DNA from: Paenibacillus dauci
Lineage (GTDB): Bacteria > Bacillota > Bacilli > Paenibacillales > Paenibacillaceae
Direction of reading: 5' to 3'
Length of the DNA stretch: 64,000 nt
NCBI RefSeq assembly: GCF_000971985.1
Contig: NZ_LAQQ01000017.1
Location: forward strand, 51,062-115,061
Position 1 is the first letter of the stretch; each line of letters opens with the position of its first letter. The position numbers were made by a program, and so were the translations under genes. The notes under the pieces were generated by a model. That model was not told where the DNA came from, searched no databases, and saw only the letters and a program-made list of their open reading frames with translations. Of this stretch, positions 18,181-27,867 are shown one piece after another.

Positions 18181-18290
18181 TTATACGATAGTCCGTAATA
18201 AAGTGCAGATAGTGCTGCTACCAGGTTTATTCGCATTTTACTTCAATGAACAGAACAAAGCATTGTATCATATCTGCTATCTATTTGGTA

Positions 18291-18324
18291 AAAAGCCCTT
18301 CGTATGATTAGCGAAGGGCTTTTT
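18291..18324 (+). terminator. Terminator of the GH3 gene
   Basis: Perfect 12-base stem AAAAGCCCTTCG/CGAAGGGCTTTT with a 9-nt loop and T run. Confidence 0.92.
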
Positions 18325-18774
18325 GCTGATGGAGTGAATGGATCCGTCATCCGGAGTGATTGAATAGTATAACTTGGCACCATCTATATTGCTGTCCAGT
18401 TTCTCGATATCGTAATGATACCCGTGTAATAAAGCTGCCTGATTGAAGGTGTACCAGGGGGAAGGAACATCCATATTCCTGCGATCATAAGAATACCTGC
18501 GAACAGGGTAATCCATATTTTATGTAATGTCTTCAGCTAAAGTCACTGCCTTCTCCTAAAGTAGTCGTTTTAATATACAGGTGGGCTCCCTTAATAAGTT
18601 GCTTCCCTTGTTACTCATCAGCAAATCTATAAACGACTATTTACCCAAAATCTACCGACGAACCGAAAAAGAGTTGAAAAACACCCTTCATATAGAGTAG
18701 TATGACTTTATAGAATATAATTACATTAATATATTAATATAAATATTAACTATAAAAGTATAGGAGTATTGCAT
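18325..18774. other. Promoter region of the GH51 gene
   Basis: No convincing gene. A weak sigma-A-like pair TTGAAA (18674-18679), 18 bp, TAGTAT (18698-18703) is a candidate promoter, followed by an AT-rich leader and AGGAG (18762-18766) eight bases before ATG 18775. No clear operator seen. Confidence 0.4.
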
Positions 18775-21700
18775 ATGACACATATTCAAGATCGACTCAT
18801 TGCACAGTACAAATTCGACAATGCCGATCAGATCGGCAAAGACAGCTCCGGCAAAGATAATCATGCAACCGCTTCCGGTAAGAGTGCGCCTGTTGTTCAA
18901 GAAGTATACGGACGTCATGCAGCTTCCTTTACCGGTGGAGCAAACGGTTCTTCCTACATACAGCTGCCTGCTGATTTACTCAAAGATGTAAGCGATAACA
19001 CAGGGCTTACAGTAACGGCATGGGTGAATTTTGGTATGGGCGTGAGCATTTGGGAACGTATTTTTGACTTTGGTGCCGGAGAAGGTAAGCCCTCTATTTT
19101 CCTCACCCGTCAAATGCGTGGAACCCTGACAGCAGACGGCGATCTGGCTGTCGACCCTGGTAAGGGATTTGTCCGTGATGAGTGGATGCACGTCGCCATC
19201 TCGGTCAAAGGCACAGAAGGCGGAACACTGAGCAGCGCGGGTCCGGTCGTCTATGTAAATGGCGAAATTGCTGTAGATGGAACGATTAGCCAGACATCGA
19301 GCGGTAACTACGCTCGTCTGCGCGCTTGGTTTGCTACATTTACCGAAGAAGGCAATTACAACAGCAATTATATCGGACGTTCCCAGTTCGCAGCGGATGA
19401 TGATTACACCGGAGCGATCGCAGACTTCCGGGTATATGAAGCAGGATTGTCCGAAGATGAAGTCATCGAAGTCATGTGCGACTCGCTGACAGATGAAGAG
19501 GTTACTCGTCTGGCACGGGACAAATATCTATCTTTCCCTACGACGATTATTACGCGTGATCTGACACTTCCCGAGTCTCTGATGGGCGGCCGGGTGCAGA
19601 TCAGCTGGACATCGAGCCGACCGAAGATTCTGGCTCATGACGGCCGGATTCAGGAAGTCAGCCAAGCGGAAGGCGTGACGATTACAGCGAGCATGGCCCG
19701 CGGCAGCAGCACACTGGAGAAAAGCTTTGACGTATCCGTACTGCCCAAGGATCTGCCGCCTTATACTCTGACGATTCATGGCAGCCGGGAAGTACTGGAT
19801 GTCAGCGAAGTGATGTACGGACTGTTCTACGAAGATATCAACAATGCGGCCGATGGCGGAATCTATGCGGAAATGGTGCAGAACCGCTCCTTTGAATCGT
19901 TTGCTTTTGATACGTACTCCCATGCTTCCGGTGAATGCGGATGCTCGACAGGTCGTAATCGTGAGCCATTATTCGCTTGGTATGGCGATACCGACAAAAT
20001 GACTCCGCAGAATAGCGGTGGACTGAATGAACATTTCGGTGTCAGTGATCCCGATGTGAACTCCTATTATGTAAAAGTAGCCAGCGGTGCAACGATTATC
20101 AACCGCGGATTTAACGATACCAATAACAATTGCGCCATGTTTATCCAGCGTGATGCCCGTTACGACTTTACGATCTGGGCCAAAGCAGAAGCAGCCGGAA
20201 CGATTACGTTGCAGCTACAGACAGCGGATGGACAGCCAGCCAGTGATACGGTGACCGTACAGGTGGAAGGTAACGGAACCTGGCGCAAATATGGTGTAGA
20301 GCCGAAGCTGACACTGACCGGATCTGCCGAAGTGCTGGGACAGCTGGCACTGACCTTTGACGGAGACATATCGATCGATATGGTATCTCTGTATCCGCAG
20401 GATGTATGGGGAGCAGGCGAAGAAGAAGGTTCTCCATCTGCCCATGCCAACTATACCGGCAACCCGAACTACCGTCTGCGCAAGGATCTGGTTAACGCAC
20501 TGGTGAACATGCATCCGACGTTCCTGCGTTTCCCGGGTGGATGTATCTCGGAAGGCTCCTTTATCTGGGAGAATGTGTATGACTGGAAAGAATCGGTCGG
20601 TGATATCGAGCTGCGCAAAGAAAACTTCAATGTATGGGGTTACATGATGACGATGGGACTCGGCTATATGGAGTATTTCCAGCTGGCCGAAGATCTGAAT
20701 GCAGTACCATTGCCGGTTATGGCTTGCGGTGTACTCTGTCAGGCACGCTCCGATTATGCGCATCCAGCCGGTGGCGAGCTGCGTGACTACTATATCAAGA
20801 ACTTTACCGATCTGATCGACTTTGCGATCAGTATGGACTTTGAACATAACGAATGGGCAGCGATGCGCAAGCATATGGGTCATGAAGCGCCATTTGATCT
20901 GCGTTATCTGGGCGTGGGTAACGAGAACTGGGGTACCGAGTTCTTTGCCAACTTTGAGGTGTTCAAGACCTCGATCGACGAGTACATGGCCAAGCATTAT
21001 CCGGATCATGAACTGAATATTATCTCGACCGTTGGCGCACAGGCTGATGATGATGCGTATCAACAGGGATGGAAGTTCCTGAGTGGTAATCTGGAAGGAA
21101 CAGCCGAAGTCGCCTTTGCCGATCGGGACAAAGTCATCGAAGAAACGATTACCTGGTACGCCAAGGAAGACAATTACATGGATACGATTGCGGATGAGCA
21201 CTACTATCGCTCCAATGAGTACCTGCTCAACAATGCCGATCGCTACAACTATTATTACAGAGCCTATAATGCCGATGGCAGCATCAACTGGAAAGAAACA
21301 TCCAAAGTATTCGTTGGTGAATATGCATCGACTGACAAAAATACGCTGGCAGGCGCGATTGGTGAAGCGGCTGTGATGACCGGATTCGAGAATAATGCCG
21401 ATGTGGTTCGTCTGGCTGCCTACGCGCCGCTGTTCAACAAAGTGCTGACGGATGGCACATACCGCTGGACGCCGGACTGTATCTGGTTCGACGATGAGAC
21501 CGTATGGTATACGCCGAACTATTATGTACAGCATCTATTCGCCAAATATCTGGGACATAAAGTGCTGGATACATCATTCTCCACATACAAGCATGGCCGC
21601 CAGCTCGATCTGATCCCGCGTGGTGGGATCGAGATCGCTACAGGCAATGCCGAGATCGCAGTGAAGCATGTCAAAGTCACTTCCAATGTCGATGGCAGTG

Positions 21701-22515
21701 TACTGCTGGAACAGGACTTTACCGCCGAGCTGAATCCGGCATGGCAGGTTATCCCGGGATCAGCCGGTTACACGGTCGATAAGGAGCGTGGTCTGGTACT
21801 TGCTGCACAGGGCAGCGGAATGAATGGTCTGTACATTCTGAATGATGAATGGACCAACTACAAAGTGGAAGTAACCGCTACCCGCCTGACAGGTCCCGAA
21901 GGGTTCTACATTGGTGCCGGACTGACAGATATTCATCCGGATACCAAAGATGTGACCGAATATGCGATCAACTACAACGGCAATGCTACCGGCGTCAAAG
22001 TGTACAAGCAGGGCATTGAAGGCTATACGCTGGGCGATTATTCCTCCAGTACGGCAGCAGGCAACCTGCGGGCAGCCAGCTATGAACCGCTTGCGGACGG
22101 TACGGAATATAGTATTACGGTCAATTATGGCGGCGAGACCGGACGCAATCTGATCTGCTCCTATACCGATGGCCAGACAGAGAGCAAAGTGCTGGATTAC
22201 AAGCTCGAAGCCTATAATCGTGAAGTGTTCCATTCTGTAACCCGTGATGAGCAGCATGTCTATGTGAAGCTGGTCAATGCCGATGCTGCAGACAAGGCGA
22301 CTCGTCTGAATCTGGAAGAACTGAATGTACAGGCAGAAGCACAGTTGATTACGCTGACTGGCGATGCATCGCTCCTGCATACACCGAATGTGAACAAGAA
22401 AAACAATGAGCAGGTGGTTCCATCCGAGCAGACTATTCAGCTGGAAGGTACTACAGTCGTACTGGATCTGCCAGCAAGCTCGGTCAATGTACTTATTCTG
22501 CGTCTGAACAACTGA
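18775..22515 (+). CDS. GH51 alpha-L-arabinofuranosidase with N-terminal LamG and Ig-like modules
   Basis: A 1246-residue multidomain enzyme. LamG/concanavalin-like domain at about 1-225 (RLIAQYKF start, IADFRVYEAGLS end), atrophied Ig-like module (about 235-325), then the GH51 barrel (MYGLFYEDINNAADGGIYAEMVQNRSFE). Acid/base Glu 717 is in GVGNENWG and nucleophile Glu 849 in VFVGEYAS. The C-terminal arabinofuranosidase beta domain is interrupted by a second lectin-like sandwich (about 970-1150; DEWTNYKVEVTATRL). It removes terminal arabinofuranose from arabinan or arabinoxylan. There is no signal peptide although LamG modules are normally extracellular, and no upstream start could add one. ATG 18775 has AGGAG at good distance; TTG 18769 is too close. 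Confidence 0.9.
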   Translation: MTHIQDRLIAQYKFDNADQIGKDSSGKDNHATASGKSAPVVQEVYGRHAASFTGGANGSSYIQLPADLLKDVSDNTGLTVTAWVNFGMGVSIWERIFDFGAGEGKPSIFLTRQMRGTLTADGDLAVDPGKGFVRDEWMHVAISVKGTEGGTLSSAGPVVYVNGEIAVDGTISQTSSGNYARLRAWFATFTEEGNYNSNYIGRSQFAADDDYTGAIADFRVYEAGLSEDEVIEVMCDSLTDEEVTRLARDKYLSFPTTIITRDLTLPESLMGGRVQISWTSSRPKILAHDGRIQEVSQAEGVTITASMARGSSTLEKSFDVSVLPKDLPPYTLTIHGSREVLDVSEVMYGLFYEDINNAADGGIYAEMVQNRSFESFAFDTYSHASGECGCSTGRNREPLFAWYGDTDKMTPQNSGGLNEHFGVSDPDVNSYYVKVASGATIINRGFNDTNNNCAMFIQRDARYDFTIWAKAEAAGTITLQLQTADGQPASDTVTVQVEGNGTWRKYGVEPKLTLTGSAEVLGQLALTFDGDISIDMVSLYPQDVWGAGEEEGSPSAHANYTGNPNYRLRKDLVNALVNMHPTFLRFPGGCISEGSFIWENVYDWKESVGDIELRKENFNVWGYMMTMGLGYMEYFQLAEDLNAVPLPVMACGVLCQARSDYAHPAGGELRDYYIKNFTDLIDFAISMDFEHNEWAAMRKHMGHEAPFDLRYLGVGNENWGTEFFANFEVFKTSIDEYMAKHYPDHELNIISTVGAQADDDAYQQGWKFLSGNLEGTAEVAFADRDKVIEETITWYAKEDNYMDTIADEHYYRSNEYLLNNADRYNYYYRAYNADGSINWKETSKVFVGEYASTDKNTLAGAIGEAAVMTGFENNADVVRLAAYAPLFNKVLTDGTYRWTPDCIWFDDETVWYTPNYYVQHLFAKYLGHKVLDTSFSTYKHGRQLDLIPRGGIEIATGNAEIAVKHVKVTSNVDGSVLLEQDFTAELNPAWQVIPGSAGYTVDKERGLVLAAQGSGMNGLYILNDEWTNYKVEVTATRLTGPEGFYIGAGLTDIHPDTKDVTEYAINYNGNATGVKVYKQGIEGYTLGDYSSSTAAGNLRAASYEPLADGTEYSITVNYGGETGRNLICSYTDGQTESKVLDYKLEAYNREVFHSVTRDEQHVYVKLVNADAADKATRLNLEELNVQAEAQLITLTGDASLLHTPNVNKKNNEQVVPSEQTIQLEGTTVVLDLPASSVNVLILRLNN

Positions 22516-22685
22516 TCATCACCTGATTCAAGGTAGTTATGTACATGACTGCCTTCATAAGCTTCGAGTATGAGAAGAATAGATTTTATTTCGATCATTT
22601 AGAGTTATGGAGGCAGTTCATTTCATAATCTGCAGGAACACATTATAGATTACCATTCATGAGCAAGACGAGAGGGGATTACCTG

Positions 22686-25223
22686 ATGCGCAAAAATGTA
22701 ACCAAAAAGCTCGCTGTCGCGACGCTGGCATTCTCACTGGCGGTATCTGCCGCAGGTGTAACAAGTGAACAGGCTTCCGCAGCCAAAGCGGATAATACAC
22801 CGGCTGAACCGACATTTTCCAATGCTACCGTACACGATCCTTCCATTATCAAAACAGGCAATACTTTCTATGTATTCGGCTCCCATATCTCGGCAGCCAA
22901 GTCTCCGGATCTGATGCATTGGTCGAATTTTGCAAACGGTTACACTACTCCGGGTAACACACTGTACGGCGATCTGTCCAAAACACTGGCAGGTTCTTTC
23001 AAATGGGCAGGAGAGAATGATTCGGACAGCAAAGGCGGATTCGCTGTATGGGCACCCGACGTGATCTGGAATCCCAAATATGTCAACAAAGACGGCTCCA
23101 AAGGTGCGTATACACTGTATTATTCTACATCGTCTACGTATATCCGCTCCGCGATCGGCATGGCAGTATCCCAGAAGATCGAAGGACCGTATGAATACAC
23201 AGACACCTTCATTTATACCGGATTTACCAAAGACAAGGCGTTCGATGCCAACAGTCAGGTAGACAAGAAGTGGACCAATACCAATATCAAGACGCTGATT
23301 GACCAGAAAAAAATCAGCGCGGAGAATCCGGCATGGTTTAACGAAAATGGATCATATGCCAACCAGCAGTATCCGAATGCGATCGATCCTACCATTTTCC
23401 AGGATGCCAAAGGCAAAATGTGGATGACCTATGGTTCATGGTCCGGCGGTATCTTCGTGCTGGAAGTGGACCAGAAGACAGGCAAGCCGATCTATCCGGG
23501 CAAAGATGGCAAAACCAAGGACGGCCGCATGATCGACCGCTACTTTGGCACGAAAATCGCCGGTGGCTACGGCAAATCCGGTGAAGGCCCATATATCCAG
23601 TACAACAAGGATACCGGCTATTTCTATCTGTACATGACTTATGGTGGACTCGCAGCTAACGGCGGGTACAATATGCGTGTATTCCGCTCCAAGTCTGCAG
23701 ATGGCCCTTATGTAGACGCCAGAGGACATCAGGCAACATGGCCGGCAGATACCAGTAATGATGAATACGGCAACAAGCTGATCGGCAACTTCCTGTTCGA
23801 CAGCAAAGTAGGCGATCCAGGCAAAGAGCAGGATTACGGTTATGTGTCTCCGGGACACAACTCCGTCTATACCGATCCGAAGACCGGGCAGCTGTTCCTC
23901 GTCTTCCATACCCGTTTCCCGGGACGTGGAGAAGAGCATGAACTGCGTATCCATCAGATGTTTATCAATAAAGAAGGCTGGCCAGTTGTCTCGCCATACC
24001 GTTATGCAGGCGAGCAGGAAGCCAAAGTCAGCGACAAAATGATCACCGGTGATTATCAGTTTGTCGATCATGGTAGCGATTCTTCACCAACGATCAAAAA
24101 AGCGAGCTATATCCGTCTGAATGAAGACCATACCATTACAGGCGAACTGCAGGGTACCTGGAAGAAAAAAGGCACCAATGATGCAGAATTGACCATTAAC
24201 GGCAAAATGTATACTGGCGTATTCGTAAAAGACTGGGACCCAATGTCCAAACAGTATGTAATGACCTTCACGGCATTGTCTGACCAGGCAACCATGGGCT
24301 GGGGCAGTCGTCTGCCAGATGCTCCCGATAAACAGGTTATTGAAGATGTATATGGCGAACTGGAACTGAGCGGCACGAGTGGCATTACAGCCAATCTGGA
24401 ACTGCCAACTATCGGCAGCCGTGGTACAACCATCAGCTGGACGTCTTCCAACGAACAGATTATTGCTGCAAATGGACAGGTAACCCGTCCGGAATCCGGT
24501 AGCACGGCAGTACCGGTGACACTGACGGCGCGTATTGCTCATGGGAGCGAGACACGTACCAAAACATTCGATGTAACCGTAATGCCTTATGTAAATGCCG
24601 AGCTGACCGCCCGTTACAGCTTCGACCAGAATCTGAACGACAGCACTGGCCAGCATGGCGCAGGTGAACTGACCGGCGATCGTCTGGATCGTCCGGCAAC
24701 CGTGGGTAGCATTACGTATGGCACAGGTGTACACGGACAATCGGCTGTACTGGATGGTACAACAGGTATCCGTCTGCCAAATGGACTTATTCACAGTAAT
24801 TCGTATTCCGTCTCCATGTGGGTGAAGCCGGAGCAGCTGAGTGTCTACTCACCGGCATTCTTTGGTGCAGCAGACAGTGATCATTGGATCAGCCTGCTGC
24901 CGCGCGGAACAGACAGCGATAATACGATGCTATGGGCAGGCAGCACACCATGGTATGATGCCAGCACCGGCATGAAGATTCCGGCAGGAGAGTGGAGCCA
25001 TCTGGCGTTTACCGTGGATCAGGGCACCGTTACCGTCTATGTAAACGGCAAAGCAACCTTTACAGGTAGCGGATTCCCGGATCGCTTCTCGGCTGCGGAC
25101 AATGCCAGCTTTGGCCTGGGCGTGAACTATTGGGATGCTCCATTCAAAGGCGAACTGGATGAACTGCAGGTATTCGAAGGCGGACTGACTCCAGCCCAAC
25201 TGGCGGAGCTGTCTTCCAAATAA
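22686..25223 (+). CDS. Secreted GH43 endo-1,5-alpha-L-arabinanase with C-terminal Ig-like and LamG modules
   Basis: Signal peptide MRKNVTKKLAVATLAFSLAV to about residue 33. The GH43 five-bladed propeller has base Asp 51 (VHDPSI), pKa-modulating Asp 234 (AIDPTIF) and acid Glu 300 (SGEGPYI). It is followed by the beta domain of the B. subtilis AbnB/YxiA type (about 440-550), an atrophied Ig-like module (about 560-640) and a LamG domain (about 650-845). It would cut arabinan chains outside the cell and bind the polymer through LamG. An ATG at 22659 has no SD, whereas ATG 22686 follows GAGAGGGG and gives a clean signal peptide. It follows GH51 with a 170-base gap and ends before a strong terminator. 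Confidence 0.92.
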   Translation: MRKNVTKKLAVATLAFSLAVSAAGVTSEQASAAKADNTPAEPTFSNATVHDPSIIKTGNTFYVFGSHISAAKSPDLMHWSNFANGYTTPGNTLYGDLSKTLAGSFKWAGENDSDSKGGFAVWAPDVIWNPKYVNKDGSKGAYTLYYSTSSTYIRSAIGMAVSQKIEGPYEYTDTFIYTGFTKDKAFDANSQVDKKWTNTNIKTLIDQKKISAENPAWFNENGSYANQQYPNAIDPTIFQDAKGKMWMTYGSWSGGIFVLEVDQKTGKPIYPGKDGKTKDGRMIDRYFGTKIAGGYGKSGEGPYIQYNKDTGYFYLYMTYGGLAANGGYNMRVFRSKSADGPYVDARGHQATWPADTSNDEYGNKLIGNFLFDSKVGDPGKEQDYGYVSPGHNSVYTDPKTGQLFLVFHTRFPGRGEEHELRIHQMFINKEGWPVVSPYRYAGEQEAKVSDKMITGDYQFVDHGSDSSPTIKKASYIRLNEDHTITGELQGTWKKKGTNDAELTINGKMYTGVFVKDWDPMSKQYVMTFTALSDQATMGWGSRLPDAPDKQVIEDVYGELELSGTSGITANLELPTIGSRGTTISWTSSNEQIIAANGQVTRPESGSTAVPVTLTARIAHGSETRTKTFDVTVMPYVNAELTARYSFDQNLNDSTGQHGAGELTGDRLDRPATVGSITYGTGVHGQSAVLDGTTGIRLPNGLIHSNSYSVSMWVKPEQLSVYSPAFFGAADSDHWISLLPRGTDSDNTMLWAGSTPWYDASTGMKIPAGEWSHLAFTVDQGTVTVYVNGKATFTGSGFPDRFSAADNASFGLGVNYWDAPFKGELDELQVFEGGLTPAQLAELSSK

Positions 25224-25300
25224 TCAGTACCCTGCGAGACTATTTCTGGAGAGCTATACGATAGAAATTGAGCAAAAGACGTAGCAAATATCATAAACCG

Positions 25301-25339
25301 AGAGACAACGATCTGTTAGTGGATCGTTGTCTCTTTTTG
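25301..25339 (+). terminator. Terminator of the GH43 gene
   Basis: Perfect 13-base stem AGAGACAACGATC/GATCGTTGTCTCT, 8-nt loop, T run. Confidence 0.93.
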
Positions 25340-25520
25340 TATTTCAACAGCAATAATGTTCAACTCATCTGAAAATTGTTCAATCCCGGCAGAAGACTCT
25401 GCATTCTATACTGAATACAGAAGGAATGTTCATTACAGCATAGTAGATCTATACAAATGAGCCAGGAGCCTTGTCGTTCAGTATTGTTCGTCAATCCACA
25501 TAGAGAACAGGAGCAGCATA

Positions 25521-27485
25521 ATGAGATCAAGCCAGGAATCCGATCAAATCGTACCCAAAGGTCTAAAAGCCATGCAGCAGTTCGAACAGCTGCCGTTGCT
25601 GCGTGAAGGAGTACAGGTTCACTATGAAGGCAGTATAGACAAGCAGGGAGGCAATGCCGACTGGGACTGGTGGTTGTATCAGGAAGGATCGGAATGGGTG
25701 ATCTTCGATGTGGATGGTCCGGGCTGTATCTATAACTTTGTGCAGCACCGGTATCCTGACAGTGAAGAGCCGACGTTTTCGTTTTATTTTGATGGAGAAG
25801 CCGAACCGAGATTCCGTATCCGGCATTCGGAGTTTGGTCGTGAGGCTCCTTTTGTAGCGCCACTGGCGGATGCTTATATGGGTCCAGATGATAACGGCAG
25901 AGGGCAGATCCGGGTGGTACGGAGCTTTGTACCAATGGAGTATGAGCGTTCCTGCCGCATCACATCGGATATCCGGCTCAAAGGAGCCGCCAAAGGCGAT
26001 GGAGGCTGGGGACATGTCATTTATCACTCCTACCAGGATGCGAGTGGAATAACAACATTTACAGGCAATGAACATCTGGATGCTCTGTTGAACACCTGGA
26101 ACCATACAGGAGAAGATCCCAAGCCGGATGTGTCTGCACAATCGGCGGTTACCCAGCAGCTAACGCTGCGCGGTGGAGAACATGTGGTTCTGCTGGATGA
26201 GCAGGGAGCAGGCAGTATTACCGCGATACTCGCTGAAATGAATACTTCTCTGCCAGCTGCAGACTCTGGTGCGCCGCTGAACGATTTTCCGTATCCGGAG
26301 CTGCAGCAGATTTGGATACGAGCGACATGGGATAACCATGAGCGGCCGGATGTGGAATGTCCATTGGGTGCTTTTTTCGGTAATGAACTGGGGTACAACC
26401 GTATTGGACTATTGTCTCACGGACAAACGGAAGCGGGCATGCTGTATCAATACTTTCCGATGCCGTATTGGGAGCGTGCGCACATTGAGCTGATCAATCG
26501 GGGGGCGGCGGAAGTTACCTTTGCCTATTGGGAGATTCGTTATACGACGGAATATAATGATCTGTATCTTCAAGGGCAGACCGGTTACTTCCGTTCCTCG
26601 GCCTACTATCCATCGCAGGCTGCGCAAGGAACAGACAGCATTATCGGCCGTATCACCGGACGCGGACATCTGGTAGCCGGACAGGTGACAGCCTTCAGCC
26701 GGACTACGGGGCAGATTAGCTGTGAAGGAGATGTGCGTGTTCATATCGATGGCAAATTAACCCCGCAGGTGGAGAGTGACGGCTCCGAGAGCTGGGTGAA
26801 TTACGGCTGGGGATTCCCTACGCCGCCGGAGATGAATCCGTCCAGCGCATATGACGGCCTGCCAGATAGTCCGTGGTCGATGGTGCGGCTGTGCAGTGGA
26901 GATGTGTATCCTTTTCGGCAGGAACTGGTCTTCGGCATCGAGGCCGGCGAGTATAATAATCAATATCTGCGCCACTCGGGTATTCTATTTTACTATGGCG
27001 TGGATGAGCCGGGCATGGAGCTGACCGATGTACTGGATATCGGTAACAAGGCTTCGGAAGGTATCCATCATTATCGTACATCCGGCAGCCGTGGATACTA
27101 TACCCTGTGTGCATGTTATGAAGGGGATCAGGATCATGTGCTGATTACAGACACCGGACACGAGACAGAGGGATGGAGTGAATTCGTCATATCGATCCAT
27201 CCGGATAACCGGGGAGTGCGTCTGCGGCGAAGATCCGACCAGATGACCGGCCGGCAAAAGGCGAAAGTGTATGTAGATAATGTACTGGTACAGGAGCGCA
27301 GCTGGTATGTGGCTGACCGCAATCCATATCAGCGCTGGCTGGATGATGAATATGAGATTCCAGCTGGATATACATCAGGCAAAGATCATGTGACGATTCG
27401 GCTCGAATATGTGCAGGCCGGAGAGACGCGGGCATGGAACGAATTTGAATATAAAGTGTACAGTCTGCACGGGTACAATACGTGA
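25521..27485 (+). CDS. GH172 (DUF2961) glycoside hydrolase or synthase
   Basis: DUF2961 proteins make up CAZy family GH172, which contains a difructose-anhydride synthase and D-arabinofuranosidase/D-fructofuranosidase enzymes built from jelly-roll folds. Features seen: WDWWLYQEG near the start, VDGPGCIYNFV, RIRHSEFG, the region ending CPLGAFFGNELG, and YFPMPYWERAHIELIN. C-terminal ~180 residues form a further beta-rich domain ending in a lectin-like tail (WNEFEYKVY). Length 654 aa. No signal peptide, so probably cytoplasmic. AGGAGC precedes ATG 25521. It lies just after the arabinanase terminator, so it probably has its own promoter. The arabinan setting favours a furanosidase role; fructan anhydride chemistry is the alternative. 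Confidence 0.85.
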   Translation: MRSSQESDQIVPKGLKAMQQFEQLPLLREGVQVHYEGSIDKQGGNADWDWWLYQEGSEWVIFDVDGPGCIYNFVQHRYPDSEEPTFSFYFDGEAEPRFRIRHSEFGREAPFVAPLADAYMGPDDNGRGQIRVVRSFVPMEYERSCRITSDIRLKGAAKGDGGWGHVIYHSYQDASGITTFTGNEHLDALLNTWNHTGEDPKPDVSAQSAVTQQLTLRGGEHVVLLDEQGAGSITAILAEMNTSLPAADSGAPLNDFPYPELQQIWIRATWDNHERPDVECPLGAFFGNELGYNRIGLLSHGQTEAGMLYQYFPMPYWERAHIELINRGAAEVTFAYWEIRYTTEYNDLYLQGQTGYFRSSAYYPSQAAQGTDSIIGRITGRGHLVAGQVTAFSRTTGQISCEGDVRVHIDGKLTPQVESDGSESWVNYGWGFPTPPEMNPSSAYDGLPDSPWSMVRLCSGDVYPFRQELVFGIEAGEYNNQYLRHSGILFYYGVDEPGMELTDVLDIGNKASEGIHHYRTSGSRGYYTLCACYEGDQDHVLITDTGHETEGWSEFVISIHPDNRGVRLRRRSDQMTGRQKAKVYVDNVLVQERSWYVADRNPYQRWLDDEYEIPAGYTSGKDHVTIRLEYVQAGETRAWNEFEYKVYSLHGYNT

Positions 27486-27540
27486 AATAGATCAGAGAGA
27501 TTGGGATACAGAGCTGCGTTAAAATATTTTGTGGAAAAGC

Positions 27541-27569
27541 TTGTACTTTTCGAAATATCATGATATATT
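27541..27569 (+). promoter_or_regulatory. Sigma-A promoter of tRNA-Leu, flanked by an inverted repeat
   Basis: TTGTAC (27541-27546), 17 bp, TATATT (27564-27569); predicted start about 33 bases before the tRNA. A perfect 11-base inverted repeat, GAGCTGCGTTA (27511-27521) and TAACGCAGCTC (27586-27596), brackets it. Confidence 0.7.
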
Positions 27570-27608
27570 ATTCCTTGTGATTGCGTAACGCAGCTCACTA
27601 ACTCATTT

Positions 27609-27692
<84 letters not shown>

Positions 27693-27732
27693 TTCTTATT
27701 TATTTATAACGTGAATATTCATACAGTCAATT

Positions 27733-27768
27733 ACGTCCTTCAGTTATTTTAACCTGGAGGGCGTTTTT
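27733..27768 (+). terminator. Terminator of tRNA-Leu
   Basis: Imperfect stem ACGTCCTTCAG/CTGGAGGGCGT with a short AT loop, then TTTTT, 41 bases after the tRNA. Confidence 0.85.
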
Positions 27769-27867
27769 ATTATGAGTTTCACTGGAATCTTGTAGAGATT
27801 CCGGTATAATGTGGAGAATGTAAACCGTCGGACAGGCCATGAATCCAGTTATAAAGAAGGTAATCAC

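Noticed and set aside
18277..18516. Minus-strand frame of 79 codons after the GH3 gene
   Set aside because: No SD, a stop codon just before the ATG, and its 3' end runs through a perfect terminator hairpin. A decayed gene fragment cannot be excluded but is not supported.
20215..21534. Open frame of 439 codons antisense to the GH51 gene
   Set aside because: It mirrors the codon pattern of a clear enzyme gene, has no ribosome binding site, and its translation is rich in His, Ile and Cys with no domain. Similar antisense frames over other long GC-rich genes were dropped for the same reason.
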